Positions 34,641-45,244 of a stretch of 64,000 nt of DNA are shown in pieces. The notes below the pieces were generated by a model. The model was not told the origin of the DNA. It worked only from the letters and a program-made list of their open reading frames with translations, and ran no database searches. The DNA lies in contig NC_023755.2 in the NCBI RefSeq assembly GCF_000499845.2, positions 30,668,698 to 30,732,697 on the forward strand, in the 5' to 3' direction. Source of the DNA: Phaseolus vulgaris (taxonomy: Eukaryota > Streptophyta > Magnoliopsida > Fabales > Fabaceae). Position 1 is the stretch's first letter. Every line of letters begins with the position of its first letter. Position numbers and translations under genes: made by a program.

Positions 34641-34989
34641 TCTCATTTGGGTGATACATTAATACACAAAAACATAATAATGTTAGTAATAACCTTATTT
34701 TACAAGACAAACTCATTCATCGATAATTCAATTATAATAAACATTGTAACAAAACGATAAATATAACATTCATTGTATATTTAAATAACCTAACGAATTT
34801 TGCATCTTATCATAAACACTTAAAAAGAAAGCCGAGTGCATTCTAATGTCTTTTATATTTGTATCCTTGAATGGCGATGGATCGTTGAATAACTATATAT
34901 AAATTGACTTAATTAATAAAAAGTGAAATTCATAATTAAATAATTAAGATATTAGAGTACATTTTTTATTACCTCTCTCCATGATTCGA

Positions 34990-37000
34990 TAATGTTTGTA
35001 TATATGATTTTGTGATGTGCTTCACCACATAATATACACACTCTTAGCTTCCTGATTCATGTGAACACTGCAAATTAAAATATAAATATAAGATATATTT
35101 TATATCATAATTAAATAGTGGTGAGACAAATAAGTTACATTATATTCAATTAATTGTATCTTCTTCATAGCTACACGTGGAAGGTCTTGCAAACTCGAAT
35201 GAGCCTTTAAAGCCCTATAAAAAGTAGGCATTCGTTAATTCATATAATCATTAAGGTATAAACTATAATCCAAGAAAAGACTTACGCGTCTAGTAATTGT
35301 TTGATGGTCAAAGTGTTAGTTTTCTTATGAAATGAACACAAGAGAACCATGAGAAAATGACAAGGAATAATGACCAACAAGTACTAATGACCCCTACAAG
35401 TTATAATAATATTAATAATAAATAAATTCCAAATTAAATGAATGTAACTTAAAATTATATACTATTGATGCAACTAAGGTGCTAAATACACTTTTTTTGC
35501 TTGCATTTTGAAATGACTCTTTTAAGTATGTTTGCATTTTACTCGCTTTATTTCCTACACCTTGAATGACAATTGGGTCAAAAAAATCCATAAATATAAG
35601 CATTCTTCTCTTTGTAGAGGTGATAAATACCTTGAACATTGCAAAAAAGAATGTTAGAGTTAAAGTATAAATATATATATATATATAACTATTTTTAAGG
35701 TTAATAAAAGTATATTTACAACAACCAAAGTTGTAGAATCAATATAGATAGTTTATGAGTACCAATAACAATCTCACAAATATCTTTATGGCATATTAAA
35801 AAGGGATGCTACTGGCCCTACCTACAACATCAAGAGGAATATCTAATTGGACTATTTGCTACCCCATTGTCACTACCACTAAACCAAGTTATTGGAGAGA
35901 AGACATTTATGATTCTTGAGGGTTGACAACTTTTATATTTTTAGAATCATCCTAAGTTTAAATAAAATTAGTATATAAATATAACTCATGTGGAGATATT
36001 AAAAAGGATAAATACATAATTAACTGAAGTATTAAAAACAACCAGTACTACAATCTAATTTTGCAATCTAGTTGGTTAAATGATAAAATTCCCTAAGACT
36101 GTCCTACTATTTGAACCTCCTCAGTGGATACATGAACTCGACCAGAAGAATCTTGAACATCTACAGCCACCACTCGTATCATATCATCCTTAATCGTCCG
36201 GTGGTGGATGATCGATCCTAATTAACATATAGATTTTACCTACGACCAAATAAATATATTAGAATAATTAAAATATAAACCAAAATTATAATTGGAATAA
36301 AATTTACCTAAGGCCACCAAATGTTAGGGAGGATCATCAACATATAATTCACAATCAACAGGGATATCAACACCATCATACCCTGATTCTTCAACAGTAG
36401 GACAATTTACCTTTATGCTAACAAGAAGGGAAACTTACGGAGGTGAGGGGGCAGTAGGAGGCTAAATGAACACTCCCATGTATACTAGCTTCGCTCACAT
36501 TTTTTACAACAACTTAACCCTCAATGTAGGGAATATGTCCTTCTTAAACTCATCTTTTTAGAAGTTTTTTGTCAGACTCACAAAGTTTTGATAAAGTAAC
36601 TTATCAAGCTAGAGTGCTAAAGAATTGCCTAATGCCCATCCCTCGTCCAGTATCACGAACACGTCCTGGATGCTTTGTACGACTAATGACAACTACTAAT
36701 ATGTCTTCAAGTCCTTGCGTAGCGAATGATCCCTGAAAGCTTTGCTCCACCAAATCATCCTACAAAACAAACATTTTAATGCAAATTTGAACACCAAAAT
36801 CAACTTTCATTAAAATATGTCAAAATAATTGATATCGTGAGTTACTTACAATCTGCTCAGCTATGATCCGTGTTTCTTCAGATGTGTAATCTTCTGATAA
36901 GAATACTAACCTTACTTCTACCAAGCAAGGCCACACAGCTAGTCAAACATAGAATACTAATCTTTGATCAGCACTACGACTAACAGTCAAGTCTCTTAGC
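34990..37000 (-). pseudogene. CACTA (En/Spm)-type transposon gene with Ulp1-like protease domain, decayed
   Basis: Minus-strand exons separated by AT-rich introns. QKKRRHATRLRDLTVSRS near 36990; YTSEETRIIAEQI then DDLVEQSFQGSFATQGLEDI and GRVRDTGRGMGIRQFF (36620-36900), as in plant transposase-24-type proteins; GYDGVDIPVDCELYVDDPP (36330-36410), SIIHHRTIKDDMIRVVAVDV (about 36120-36215); FDPIVIQGVGNKASKMQTYL (35450-35610) and CSHESGS-stop-ECVYYVVKHI (35000-35060), the Cys region of a Ulp1-like SUMO protease. Stops and frameshifts throughout. Ulp1 domains are commonly carried by plant CACTA and Mutator elements. No CACTA termini found. Confidence 0.7.
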
Positions 37001-37051
37001 CTAGTCGCATGTCTGCGCTTTTTCTGGCTAGGTAGCTTACATTGTTAAGTT

Positions 37052-37385
37052 GGAACTTATGCTCATTCACATAAACATTAGGTTAAATATGTTTCACATT
37101 TCCCAAGTCCTATAATGGGTTTTCTCTTCATTGTTACTAACATATGTAATAAGAGCAAATTTTTCAACTTGAAAATCCAAATCAAGATCCAACACATATA
37201 AGTGAAATTGAAGTTGTTTGCTCCAATAAGAAATTCAACCCATTAAAGATTGAAACAAACATATCATGAAAATGTAAAGATATTGAAACAAAAACTGTAA
37301 TTGACACATGCTTAACCTTAATACTTTTGAGTAAAAACACAATGCAAACTCAAACAAAAAAAAACAAACACTCTATGCATTCTAA
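37052..37385. repeat. direct repeat copy 2 flanking the CACTA-like remnant
   Basis: Second copy, directly upstream (in minus orientation) of the KKRRHATRLRDLTVSR exon. Confidence 0.75.
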
Positions 37386-37895
37386 TAAGACACTCCCTCC
37401 GCACTTTCTTTGCATATCCGCACTCCAATTTCTTTCATTTGGTAACCAACACTACTCACCCGGTTACAAACACAAGGAAAAAAAAGAAAGGAAAGTGAAA
37501 AAAATTAAAGAGAAAATTTATAAAAAAATTTGTGAGTTCAAGTGTGATTGCTAATTCTTTTTAAGTTGATGAATTTGTAAGGTTACAATTTTACCTTGTG
37601 GTATAATTGATTTAAAATAAAACATATTAGTTATTTGCAGATGAAATTCCCATCTAATTCCTATTACGACCATATATGAACTCAATTGAAATAAAATACA
37701 ATTCATCTCACGTTCAAGCTGCAAGTACGATAAATAGAAGAAAAGGAAAAGTAATACTCAGGAAATTCATAAACATATTCATGAACAAAAAAAATTTTTA
37801 TCAGCATATTTACGAACAATAATCACTGAAAACACATGTTTATCCGGGATAATTCCAATTTACAATATCAATTGTTTCTTACTAAATAGGAAGAT
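37386..37895. other. AT-rich stretch, nothing recognised
   Basis: About 500 bases between the direct repeat and the HCT-like upstream region. Only low-complexity ORFs. Confidence 0.5.
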
Positions 37896-37973
37896 AACTT
37901 AAAACAAATTACAAAACCACGTGCTATAACAGAAAACAACGATCATGAATAATAAATAAATAGTACTACATAC
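37896..37973 (+). other. upstream region of HCT-like copy 1, distal part
   Basis: TTACAAAACCACGTGCTATA and AATAATAAATAAATAGTACT recur in inverted orientation around 45420-45455 and 46680-46715, upstream of HCT-like copy 3. Separated from the ATG-proximal part by the solo LTR at 37974-39053. Confidence 0.7.
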
Positions 37974-39053
37974 TGTTAGAATGTATGGCCTTAAACAAAA
38001 GGGGGTGTATTGTTTATGAAAGATTTTTGCAAAATTTGAAGGTACAATGAAAGCCAATGAAGAATCACAGAGAAGGAAACTATGGAAAACAATGCACAAA
38101 GTTGTTTTATTTGATTTCCAGAAAATCAACTGGTTGTTTTTGCGATTCAACTGGTTGTTTTTATCAATAGTTAATAAAAACAACTTAAAACAAATATACG
38201 TGAGATCAGGGAAAGAGAGAATCACACAAACAGATTTATACTGGTTCACTCTTACACCAAGAGCTACATACAGTCCCTAGAAACCACTAGGTATCTACTA
38301 TCCAATCAAAATCCAGATTACAAACACACCACCAAAGAAGTGACCTTGAACACCTCAAGTCACATACTTCCTTTGGCACACAAACACCACAGGAATCAAA
38401 ACATCCTCTGATTCTACAGCTACACACCAATATTCAAAAATACGAGATACATAAAGGATTATACCTAATGAAGATCAAATCAAAAGATTACAACAATCAT
38501 TTTCCACTTCTTTGAGAAAATCCAAAAGCTTGAATGCAAATTTTGAAAACTAAATTTGTTTTCACTCTTTCACAAATGTCTCAAAATTGTTATCAAACTT
38601 TAAGAGAGTATAACAACCTCTTTAAATACTCCAAAAGTTGTTAAAAACATTTAAAGTAGAAGTCTATTCAGTTATAAACATTTAAAGCTGATTTGCAAAC
38701 ATAACAAAAATTTTGTTATGGATTTTCAACAAACAATCAGTTGAATTCACGAAACAACCGATTGAATTGGTTTGACAGCAAAGTCAACCAAGTCAAACAG
38801 CTTCAAACCCTTTTCAAAAAACTCTAAGTGTCAAACAACCAATTGAAACGATAAAACAACTAGTTGTTTTTCGACTTCTTTAGAAAACAATCTTTTCAAA
38901 AAGGTTTTGATTCCAAACTGTTTTAAATTAAAACAAAGAGTGGATTATACATCATTTTACCCAAAACCCACCCACATAAGCAGCAACTCTAGCCTTCCAT
39001 CAAACACCATGGGTTTGGAGACATCAAAGCTTCAAGATCATCCTTGATCAACA
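37974..39053 (-). mobile_element. solo SIRE-type Copia LTR
   Basis: About 1080 bp, TGTTAGAATGTATGGCC to CTTGATCAACA, related to the E LTRs over parts such as the ends and the TGGTTCACTC and GACCTTGAACACCTCAAG blocks. Contains several CAACTGGTTGTTTTT and CAACCGATTGAATT motifs. Flanks CATAC (37969-37973) and CGAAC (39054-39058) look like a decayed 5-bp duplication; comparison with HCT-like copy 3, which lacks the insert, supports the boundaries. Confidence 0.8.
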
Positions 39054-40424
39054 CGAACGAGTAAGTTGGTTGAGTAGAAGATGGTGAGAGCATTAATTGA
39101 ATTAGGTTAGATAGGGATATTATAGATACATGCATGTACCTAGTTGTAACCAGAGATTGATGACGATTGTACAGTCCCGTATCCGGGCGTTGACTAAGTC
39201 AAGGTCAAAGTCAACGACTGGACTGGAGAGTCACAGTCAACGCAAGGCGTCGCCTAGGTGGAGAAACGCCAAGTGCCAGCATTGCCAAGAGGAAGCGTCG
39301 CCAGGACAAGGCGTCGCCTAGGTGATGGCGTCGCCCAACCAAGGCGTCGCCAAATCAAACAGTGCTAAAGCAAGGCAATCACGGTGTGGTTCCCCGATAC
39401 CCATGGGTAGGAAAGACCATGGAGGGAGCGACGCCGTGGGGAGGCCTCAAGTCCCGATAACCCGGGGTAGTGATAAAGAGAAGGGAAAGGTGGCTTCAAG
39501 GCCATAGTAATAGTACCAGTGTAGGGCAACCTGACTCGTGAAGTGCTCTTGCCGCCCCAGAGACGCCTGTGGGACAGATACGACTCAAGAGGAAGGTCAC
39601 GCCCAGGGCAGCCGGGTGCAGGGTACAAGAGGAAGGCAAATACGCTCTCAAAGTAAGTGACTAGATAATTGGGGGCATGAGTTGGCACCCAAAAAGTCAC
39701 CCCTAGCGCAGTAGCACTCCCAAGCAGGAGGACTCACACGCAGAAACGTCCCCAGGTGGGCAGAAACGCCCCCAGATGGGGTCACGGCGTCGTGAGGCCC
39801 TCCACGTGTACAACAGCCATGTCAGAATGGAAACACCCTTTAGTCAGGTGCCAGGTAATTAAAGTCATTCAATACAGTTTCCCTTTCGAGCATTCAGGTA
39901 CTATAATGGCTCCCAAGCGTTTCAACGTCTTAAATGCGCTACGTTTTCTAATTAAACGCTTTAATGAGTGCGTTACGTTTGTGATTAAAAGCGCTTTAAG
40001 GCGCTTTAAATGCTTGGGTAGTTTAAATAGCGCGGAGAATGTTGGAAACGGGGTTGGAACTTTTGGCAAATTTACCAGAACTTTCTAGTTGCTTGCTCGT
40101 GCTTCAAGGTTACGAACAAGGGACTGGGGAATATTTTTGCCTGAGAGAGAGAACACAGACACACAATACACAGTTATTTCTTACCACCTTCAGAGTGCCA
40201 CACGCGGTGCTCAGAGACGGAGGTGAACAATTTTGGTGTTTCTTGCTGGCTGACTTGAGCGTCGGAGTGCAAACGGCCGCTAGGGCGCCTCTTTGTCCTC
40301 TTTTTTGCAGGAATCCACAGGCAATCAGTGGGAAGGAGTCCCTAGCTGACGGTTGAGGTCGCGCACGAAGACGTCCCGGTCAACCGGACGGAACAACGAT
40401 TACTGTGAAGGAGTCGATAATGGT
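39054..40424 (+). pseudogene. HCT-like acyltransferase 5' fragment, copy 1
   Basis: A plus-strand piece holding about 105 bases of upstream/5' UTR (GTTGAGTAGAAGATGGTGAG), ATG at 39160 and the codons for MTITVKESIMV. The reading is split at codon 3 by the solo LTR 39168-40395 with its ACGAT duplication, and resumes at 40396. At about 40424 it meets copy 2 head-on, so only about eleven codons remain. MTI-V-KES-MV is the start of hydroxycinnamoyl-CoA shikimate hydroxycinnamoyl transferase (BAHD family, lignin/phenylpropanoid pathway). Non-functional. Confidence 0.7.
39168..40395 (+). mobile_element. solo LTR of the element G family
   Basis: About 1228 bp, TGTACAGTCCCGTATCC to CAACCGGACGGAACA, perfect ACGAT duplication (39163-39167 and 40396-40400). 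It is in plus orientation, while G is in minus orientation. It sits at codon 3 of HCT-like copy 1. Confidence 0.93.
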
Positions 40425-40669
40425 CGTCACCATGGCGGAGGCGACCATGGGTAGAAAAGAACGAGGGTCTTACACTGGCTTCTTTCAAAATGTTGGGATG
40501 GAAGAAATTGGAAGTCCCGTTTGGGTTGTAGAAATAGACGGTGGGAGTGTGGTAATTCCCCACTAGGATCCAAGTCTGAGTTCCACAACACCTTCCCCGG
40601 GGTAGCCACTGCGGGTTGCACCATTATCGACTCCTTCACACTAATCGTCATAATCTCTGCTTACAACTA
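40425..40669 (-). pseudogene. HCT-like acyltransferase 5' fragment, copy 2
   Basis: Minus strand, ATG at 40651 with 18 bases of leader. MTISVKESIMVQPAVATPGK then LWNSDLD in one frame, YHTPTVYFYNPNGTSNFFHP and ILKEA in the next, LVLFYPW and GRLRHGDD after another shift: about 75 codons of the N-terminus of an HCT-like BAHD acyltransferase, with small frameshifts. The HXXXD and DFGWG motifs lie further on in the family and are absent. It fuses at about 40425 to copy 1 in opposite orientation, and its upstream side ends at the Mutator-like element. Confidence 0.72.
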
Positions 40670-40757
40670 GGGATAGACGTTATATGGTTGTTTCTTTTTA
40701 TAAGGGTTGTTGTACTGAAATACTTGGATATTTCACCAAAGGTGCTTTTTTTTTTTA

Positions 40758-40970
40758 AATGGACAAAAACAGAAAAAATTATAGAAATGGACAATTCTTG
40801 GACAAAGTTGTCAATGATGTAGGCAACATTAATTAAATTTATTAATTCACCCACTTTTTATTTTTTTAAATAAAGTTTCTAACTGGATTGACAACTTTAG
40901 TTTAAATAAAATTGGACATTGGATTGGCAATTTCTCTCTATTAAAGTTGTCAATTGATTTTTTTTAAATA
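40758..40970. repeat. left terminal inverted repeat of the MULE
   Basis: Matches the reverse complement of 45001-45215 over TGGACAAAAACAGAAAAAAT, AGGCAACATTAATTAAATTT, TGGATTGACAACTTTAGTTT and AGTTGTCAATTG blocks, with small indels. AT-rich, with no coding sequence. Confidence 0.82.
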
Positions 40971-41293
40971 ATTAATGTTTTTTAAAAATTAAAAAATTTA
41001 TATAATAATAATTTTTTAAATTAAAACTATTAAAACTATAAAAAAAACTAAATTTTTGTTTTTACAAGAAACAAAGTTACCCAAAATTAAGTTGGATTAA
41101 AAATATGTTGTGTAATAAATGTAAAATATTTAGTACTTTTTAAATAATGTTAAAATTAAAAATACTTTTGTTGTTTTTAAAAAATTGAAATTATGTTCGT
41201 GAAGTAGCGTTTATAGTTGATATAGTTATAAATAAATAGGGTAGCGTTTAAACAATATTTTTAAAATGATAAATAAGTAAAATTTATACATGA

Positions 41294-43250
41294 TTATAAA
41301 ATAAAGATGTAGGAAAAGTTGTCATCTATACGAAGTTGTGCTACATGGTGGTCTTCTTCATTATCTTCGTGGTCGTTGTTCGGATGGAAGGGTATGAGGC
41401 GGTGGAGGTGGAATGTCATCATCAGTGCCTTCGACTTCATTATCATCATTCTGATTTCCAGACACCTGTGAACGCATTGTTGGTCGGTAATATTACATGG
41501 ATGACATTGGATTGTAGGCAAATGGGGGGTCATGGTAGAAGTTGCAAAGGGATTTGATGGACCAGCAAAAAATTGTTGTTGAGATGGAGATGTTGAGTAG
41601 TTGAAAAGTGGTTGATAGAATGACAACTAGAATGACATGTGAGGTTGATCCTTATATCCGAACAATTGGGTCGGTTGAACACCTGGCGGACGAAAAGATT
41701 GTTATTGAAACGATTGAATTTGAGAAGACGACCCGACATGATGTTGATAGTGAGGTTGTGTAGTCTCATGTGGCATATCATACTGTTTTGAAAATATGTG
41801 TTAATTTTGGATGAGTGAATGAAGAATAATAAATAATTTTGTAATTGAACTTATATCATCATTGGACGATGACTCTATAGGCAAGATGTAGCAGATAGTA
41901 TGGTTGATGTACCATTGCATGTATGTTGACTTGTCATGCAAATGACTATTTTCGTTAAATTGATTTCCTTGAATTAGACGATTATGACGGTCATTCCACA
42001 TAGTTATCTATGCCACATGATATTGTGGGCAGTATCGATCAGTTCGTCTTCTCATATCCTCTTTGTGAAGTTGATCAACATTGAATGGGTCACTTGGAAT
42101 ACTCTGTCGAAATCCAAATTGATGCATAACCCTATCAACTTGATGAAATTCAACCGTTGAGAAACATATGAGAGGAACTACCACTCGTGCAATTGGAGAA
42201 ACCTCAATAGTGATCACGCCCCTAACATAATCCACTCGATATGGAGTCCAAAGAAACAGTAAATAAATGTTTATCAGTAATATGAAATTTTCAGTTAAAA
42301 TGATACGTTAGGTTATATATTGGTTACAATCTCTTTAGCTTTAATGTCATCAAACATTGCTTGTATTTGAGGAATAATGGTTCCTCCTGTGTGCGTCCTA
42401 TGCATCCTCCGAGTCCACCTAATATAAGCAAAGGAATATTAAGAACTTTGTTTTCTTGTCTCGAAAATTAATAAAGAATTGGTCAATGGTTGAAGTTGTG
42501 GAGAAATGCATGTTAGGCATTCCCATGCCCAACACTGTAAAAGCAGCGTGCAACCTCCAATATTATCTTAATTAAAGTCTATTCCGTGATCAAGCGCACA
42601 ATATAAAGAAGCCAATACAGCTAACCCCCAACTATAATTTCTAACGTTGTTCAAGTTAGCCAACAATAATAGATACATTAAATATACCTTACTACCTGAA
42701 GAATCAGGCTCCCAATAAGTGTTAATATGTGGGATCGAGCATGTTGAGCAATAACATCATCAGTTGCATGATGTGACAGTTCCTGAAAAGTGTTGTTAAG
42801 CCAAGACAAACTAATTGCATTTCCTTTCACCGTTGTAGCGGGTGGTATAAATCTGAGGAACTGCTCACACAAAGATACTAAATCACCAGTAGTAATCCCG
42901 GTGACAGCCTCTCCATCAACAGATAAACCCAATATGACTTCCACATCCTCCAAAGTAACAGTTGTTTCACCGAAGTGAAAGGTATGAGTCTCTAATCTCC
43001 ACCTTTCCACTAATGTTGTAAGTAGTACGTGGTTGAAGTCAATGTTCTTAAATTTTAACAAATCTCCAAAACCAGAATGATCAATTAACTGTTTGACTCG
43101 TTGGTCAAGTATGTCCTCATGCTTTAGTACCCAGATTGCATGTCTTCTGGGTCTCAATAGTCCTTCATTACCTTCCCATACGTCTTTAGTAACATATTTA
43201 TCTTGGAGTCGCAATAGGGACATAATCGCGGGAAGGCGACTAGATGCCAT
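41294..43250 (-). pseudogene. plant mobile domain (PMD/MAIN-like) gene of the MULE
   Basis: First exon 43250 to about 42690: MASSRLPAIMSLLRLQDKYV, WVLKHEDILDQRVKQLIDHS, LLTTLVERWRLETHTFHFGE, TVTLEDVEVILGLSVDGEAV. Later exons: NYSWGLAVLASLYCALDHG (with a TAA after DFN), RRMHRTHTGGTIIPQI near 42380, and VVVPLICFSTVEFHQVDRVM and FGFRQSIPSDPF (42008-42235), then a Gln/Pro/His-rich tail. This is the PMD fold shared by MAIN/MAIL proteins and transposon-borne relatives. Introns begin GT and end AG by inspection. The first exon is fully open; the in-frame stop in the second region suggests decay. Function in transposition is unknown. Confidence 0.8.
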
Positions 43251-43885
43251 AAAATTCTAATAAGATGGTTCATAGAGCTCAAATATAAATATATTTTAAT
43301 TAATTTTATTTTATTTAATGAAATTACACTTTAAACTATATTATACACCATTATTGATAAACACATATTTTCTTAAATTAAAAAATAGGTGTTCTTATAT
43401 ATATTTATAAACATATATAAGTTGGTATTTAAATAAGAAAAGGTGTTCTGATTGCTCAATCTAGTATACTATGAAGAATATTCGAAACTTTTTAAAATGA
43501 TATGGAGTAAGAAATTATGAACTACTTTATCTATCTACTCTTCTAAACAATAAGTTCAACCGGTTCCCATTCATCTTATTTTTATTCATTTTACTTTTAT
43601 GGATCATTTTTTCATTAAAAAAAAGATAAAAAAATGTTTAAATTTATTTAAGTTATTTACTTCTGCAAATATACTATATTGTTTTTATAAAGTGATATAA
43701 TTTAATTGGCTAACACCGGTGTCCAAAATTTATAGAAGAATGATGATCCCTCTAAAATATTGGGAGTGAACAACGAACGACAAAGTTTGTGCTACTGCCA
43801 AAATCACCATGACGTGTTTCTAAAGCTTTCTTCATTGTTAGAGAAATGGATGATGTGTTTCTAAAGCTTTCTTCATTGTTAGAGA
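43251..43885. other. AT-rich spacer between PMD gene and transposase remnant
   Basis: Divergent intergenic stretch. At about 43804-43889 a 41-base unit (GTGTTTCTAAAGCTTTCTTC and following) is duplicated in tandem. No other ORF. Confidence 0.6.
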
Positions 43886-44603
43886 AATGGACTCAAGCAT
43901 ACGAAGGGGAAAAAAGGTTAGTCATTTGACCACAAATTTAGCGGAATGCATTAACTTCGTGCTTAAGTGAGCTCGTTCCTTACCGATTTCCGCTTTGGTT
44001 AAGGCAACTTTCAAAAAAACAAAAACATGGTTTGTTGAGCGAGTCTTCAAAATAGACACCATGTTACATGCAAGTCATCATTATCCAGAAGATATCACAA
44101 CCTTATGTAGAAAAAAATCAACAAGATTCGACTATGTGTTTTGTGGAAAGGTTTAATGTATAAAATTCTGAATTTGATGTCCAAGAATTAGCCACCCCGC
44201 AACATGGTCGACGGCCTCAGTCATATACAGTTAGATTAAATGATTGGTGGTGTGATTGTGGCCACTTCCAAGCTCTTCGATTTCCCTGTCGTCACTTTAT
44301 TGTCGTTTGTTCCTCTTGTCATTTACAAATGACGACATAAATTAATTCGGTTTACAACCTCCACACGATTAGAAAGGCATATCGAGTTGAATTCCATCCC
44401 GTTCGAAACGCAGATTATTGGTCTACTTATATCGGGCCAAATTTCATACTTGACCCCCACATGCGACGTAAAAACTCGGGATGACAAATTACAACTCGTT
44501 TGCATAATGAAATGGATCAACCAATTCAAAACAAGCCAAAAAAATGTTCTTCCTGTCGCAATGAAGGTCATAACAGAGGAAATTGTCCATTTAGACAGTA
44601 GAA
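43885..44603 (+). pseudogene. MURA transposase C-terminal remnant of the MULE
   Basis: Across shifting frames: KWTQAYEGGKRL, a stretch corresponding to ECINSVLK, then QSYTVRLNDWWCDCGHFQAL and FPCRHFIVVCSSCHL (SWIM zinc finger CxCx(n)CxH), YRVEFHPVRNADYWSTYIGP, DPHMRRK, and the zinc knuckle CSSCRNEGHNRGNC before a TAG at 44601-44603. These are the C-terminal DNA-binding parts of plant Mutator transposases; the DDE core upstream is gone. Confidence 0.83.
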
Positions 44604-45000
44604 TCATCCTTTGTAATGTTGTTCTTATCAAATATTTTAATATCATCTTCTTTTAATGACTTCTATTTAATATTTTCATTTATTTTTTAATACATTTATT
44701 TTACATAAATACATGTATATTATTACTTTTTAGATATTATATAATTTATACTTTCATATATCATATAATCTAAAAATTTATACATAACAATATTTAAAAA
44801 ATAGTAAATATTTTTTAATTTATCACACAACTCATTTTTAACCCAATTTATTTAAAATTATTGTTAAAACAAGTACTTTTTCTTCAACTTTATATGTCAT
44901 TTTCTTAAATAAAACCAAATTAAATTTTTATATTATAATTAATATAAAAAATTTAACTATATATTTATATTTTCAAAAATATTAATTTTTATTTCTTTTA
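44604..45000. other. AT-rich stretch before the right inverted repeat
   Basis: No ORF or motif seen. Confidence 0.6.
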
Positions 45001-45215
45001 AAAAAATCAACTGAACTTGCTAACCGAATTGACAACTTTAATTAAGTAAAATTGACAATCCAATATCCAATTTTATTTAAACTGAAGTTGTCAATCCAAT
45101 TAAAAACTTTAATTAAAAACTAAAAAATAAATAGATTGATTAATAAATTTAATTGATGTTGCCTACACCATTGGCAACTTTGACCAAAAACCTAATTTTT
45201 TCTGATTTTGTCCAG
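45001..45215. repeat. right terminal inverted repeat of the MULE
   Basis: Reverse-complement partner of the left repeat; includes TGTTGCCTACACCATTGGCA and GACAACTTTAATTAAG. Confidence 0.82.
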
Positions 45216-45244
45216 TAAATATGAAAAAAAATCCATGTTTTACA

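Larger units (their letters stand above)
40758..45215. mobile_element. Mutator-like element (MULE) carrying a plant mobile domain gene
   Basis: About 4.5 kb bounded by long terminal inverted repeats (about 40758-40970 and 45001-45215), with a PMD gene on the minus strand and a MURA C-terminal remnant on the plus strand, divergently oriented. Exact ends and a 9-bp target duplication could not be fixed. It lies between HCT-like copies 2 and 3. The transposase catalytic core is absent, so it is non-autonomous. Confidence 0.82.

Noticed and set aside
35670..35690. AT dinucleotide run as a feature of interest
   Set aside because: Short simple repeat (about ten AT units), common in AT-rich plant DNA.
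37327..37554. A 75-codon Lys-rich ORF
   Set aside because: Low-complexity, AT-driven and without similarity to any known motif; part overlaps the direct repeat.
39160..40651. A functional HCT gene
   Set aside because: Only the first exon start is present, in pieces, with frameshifts and insertions; the catalytic motifs are absent.
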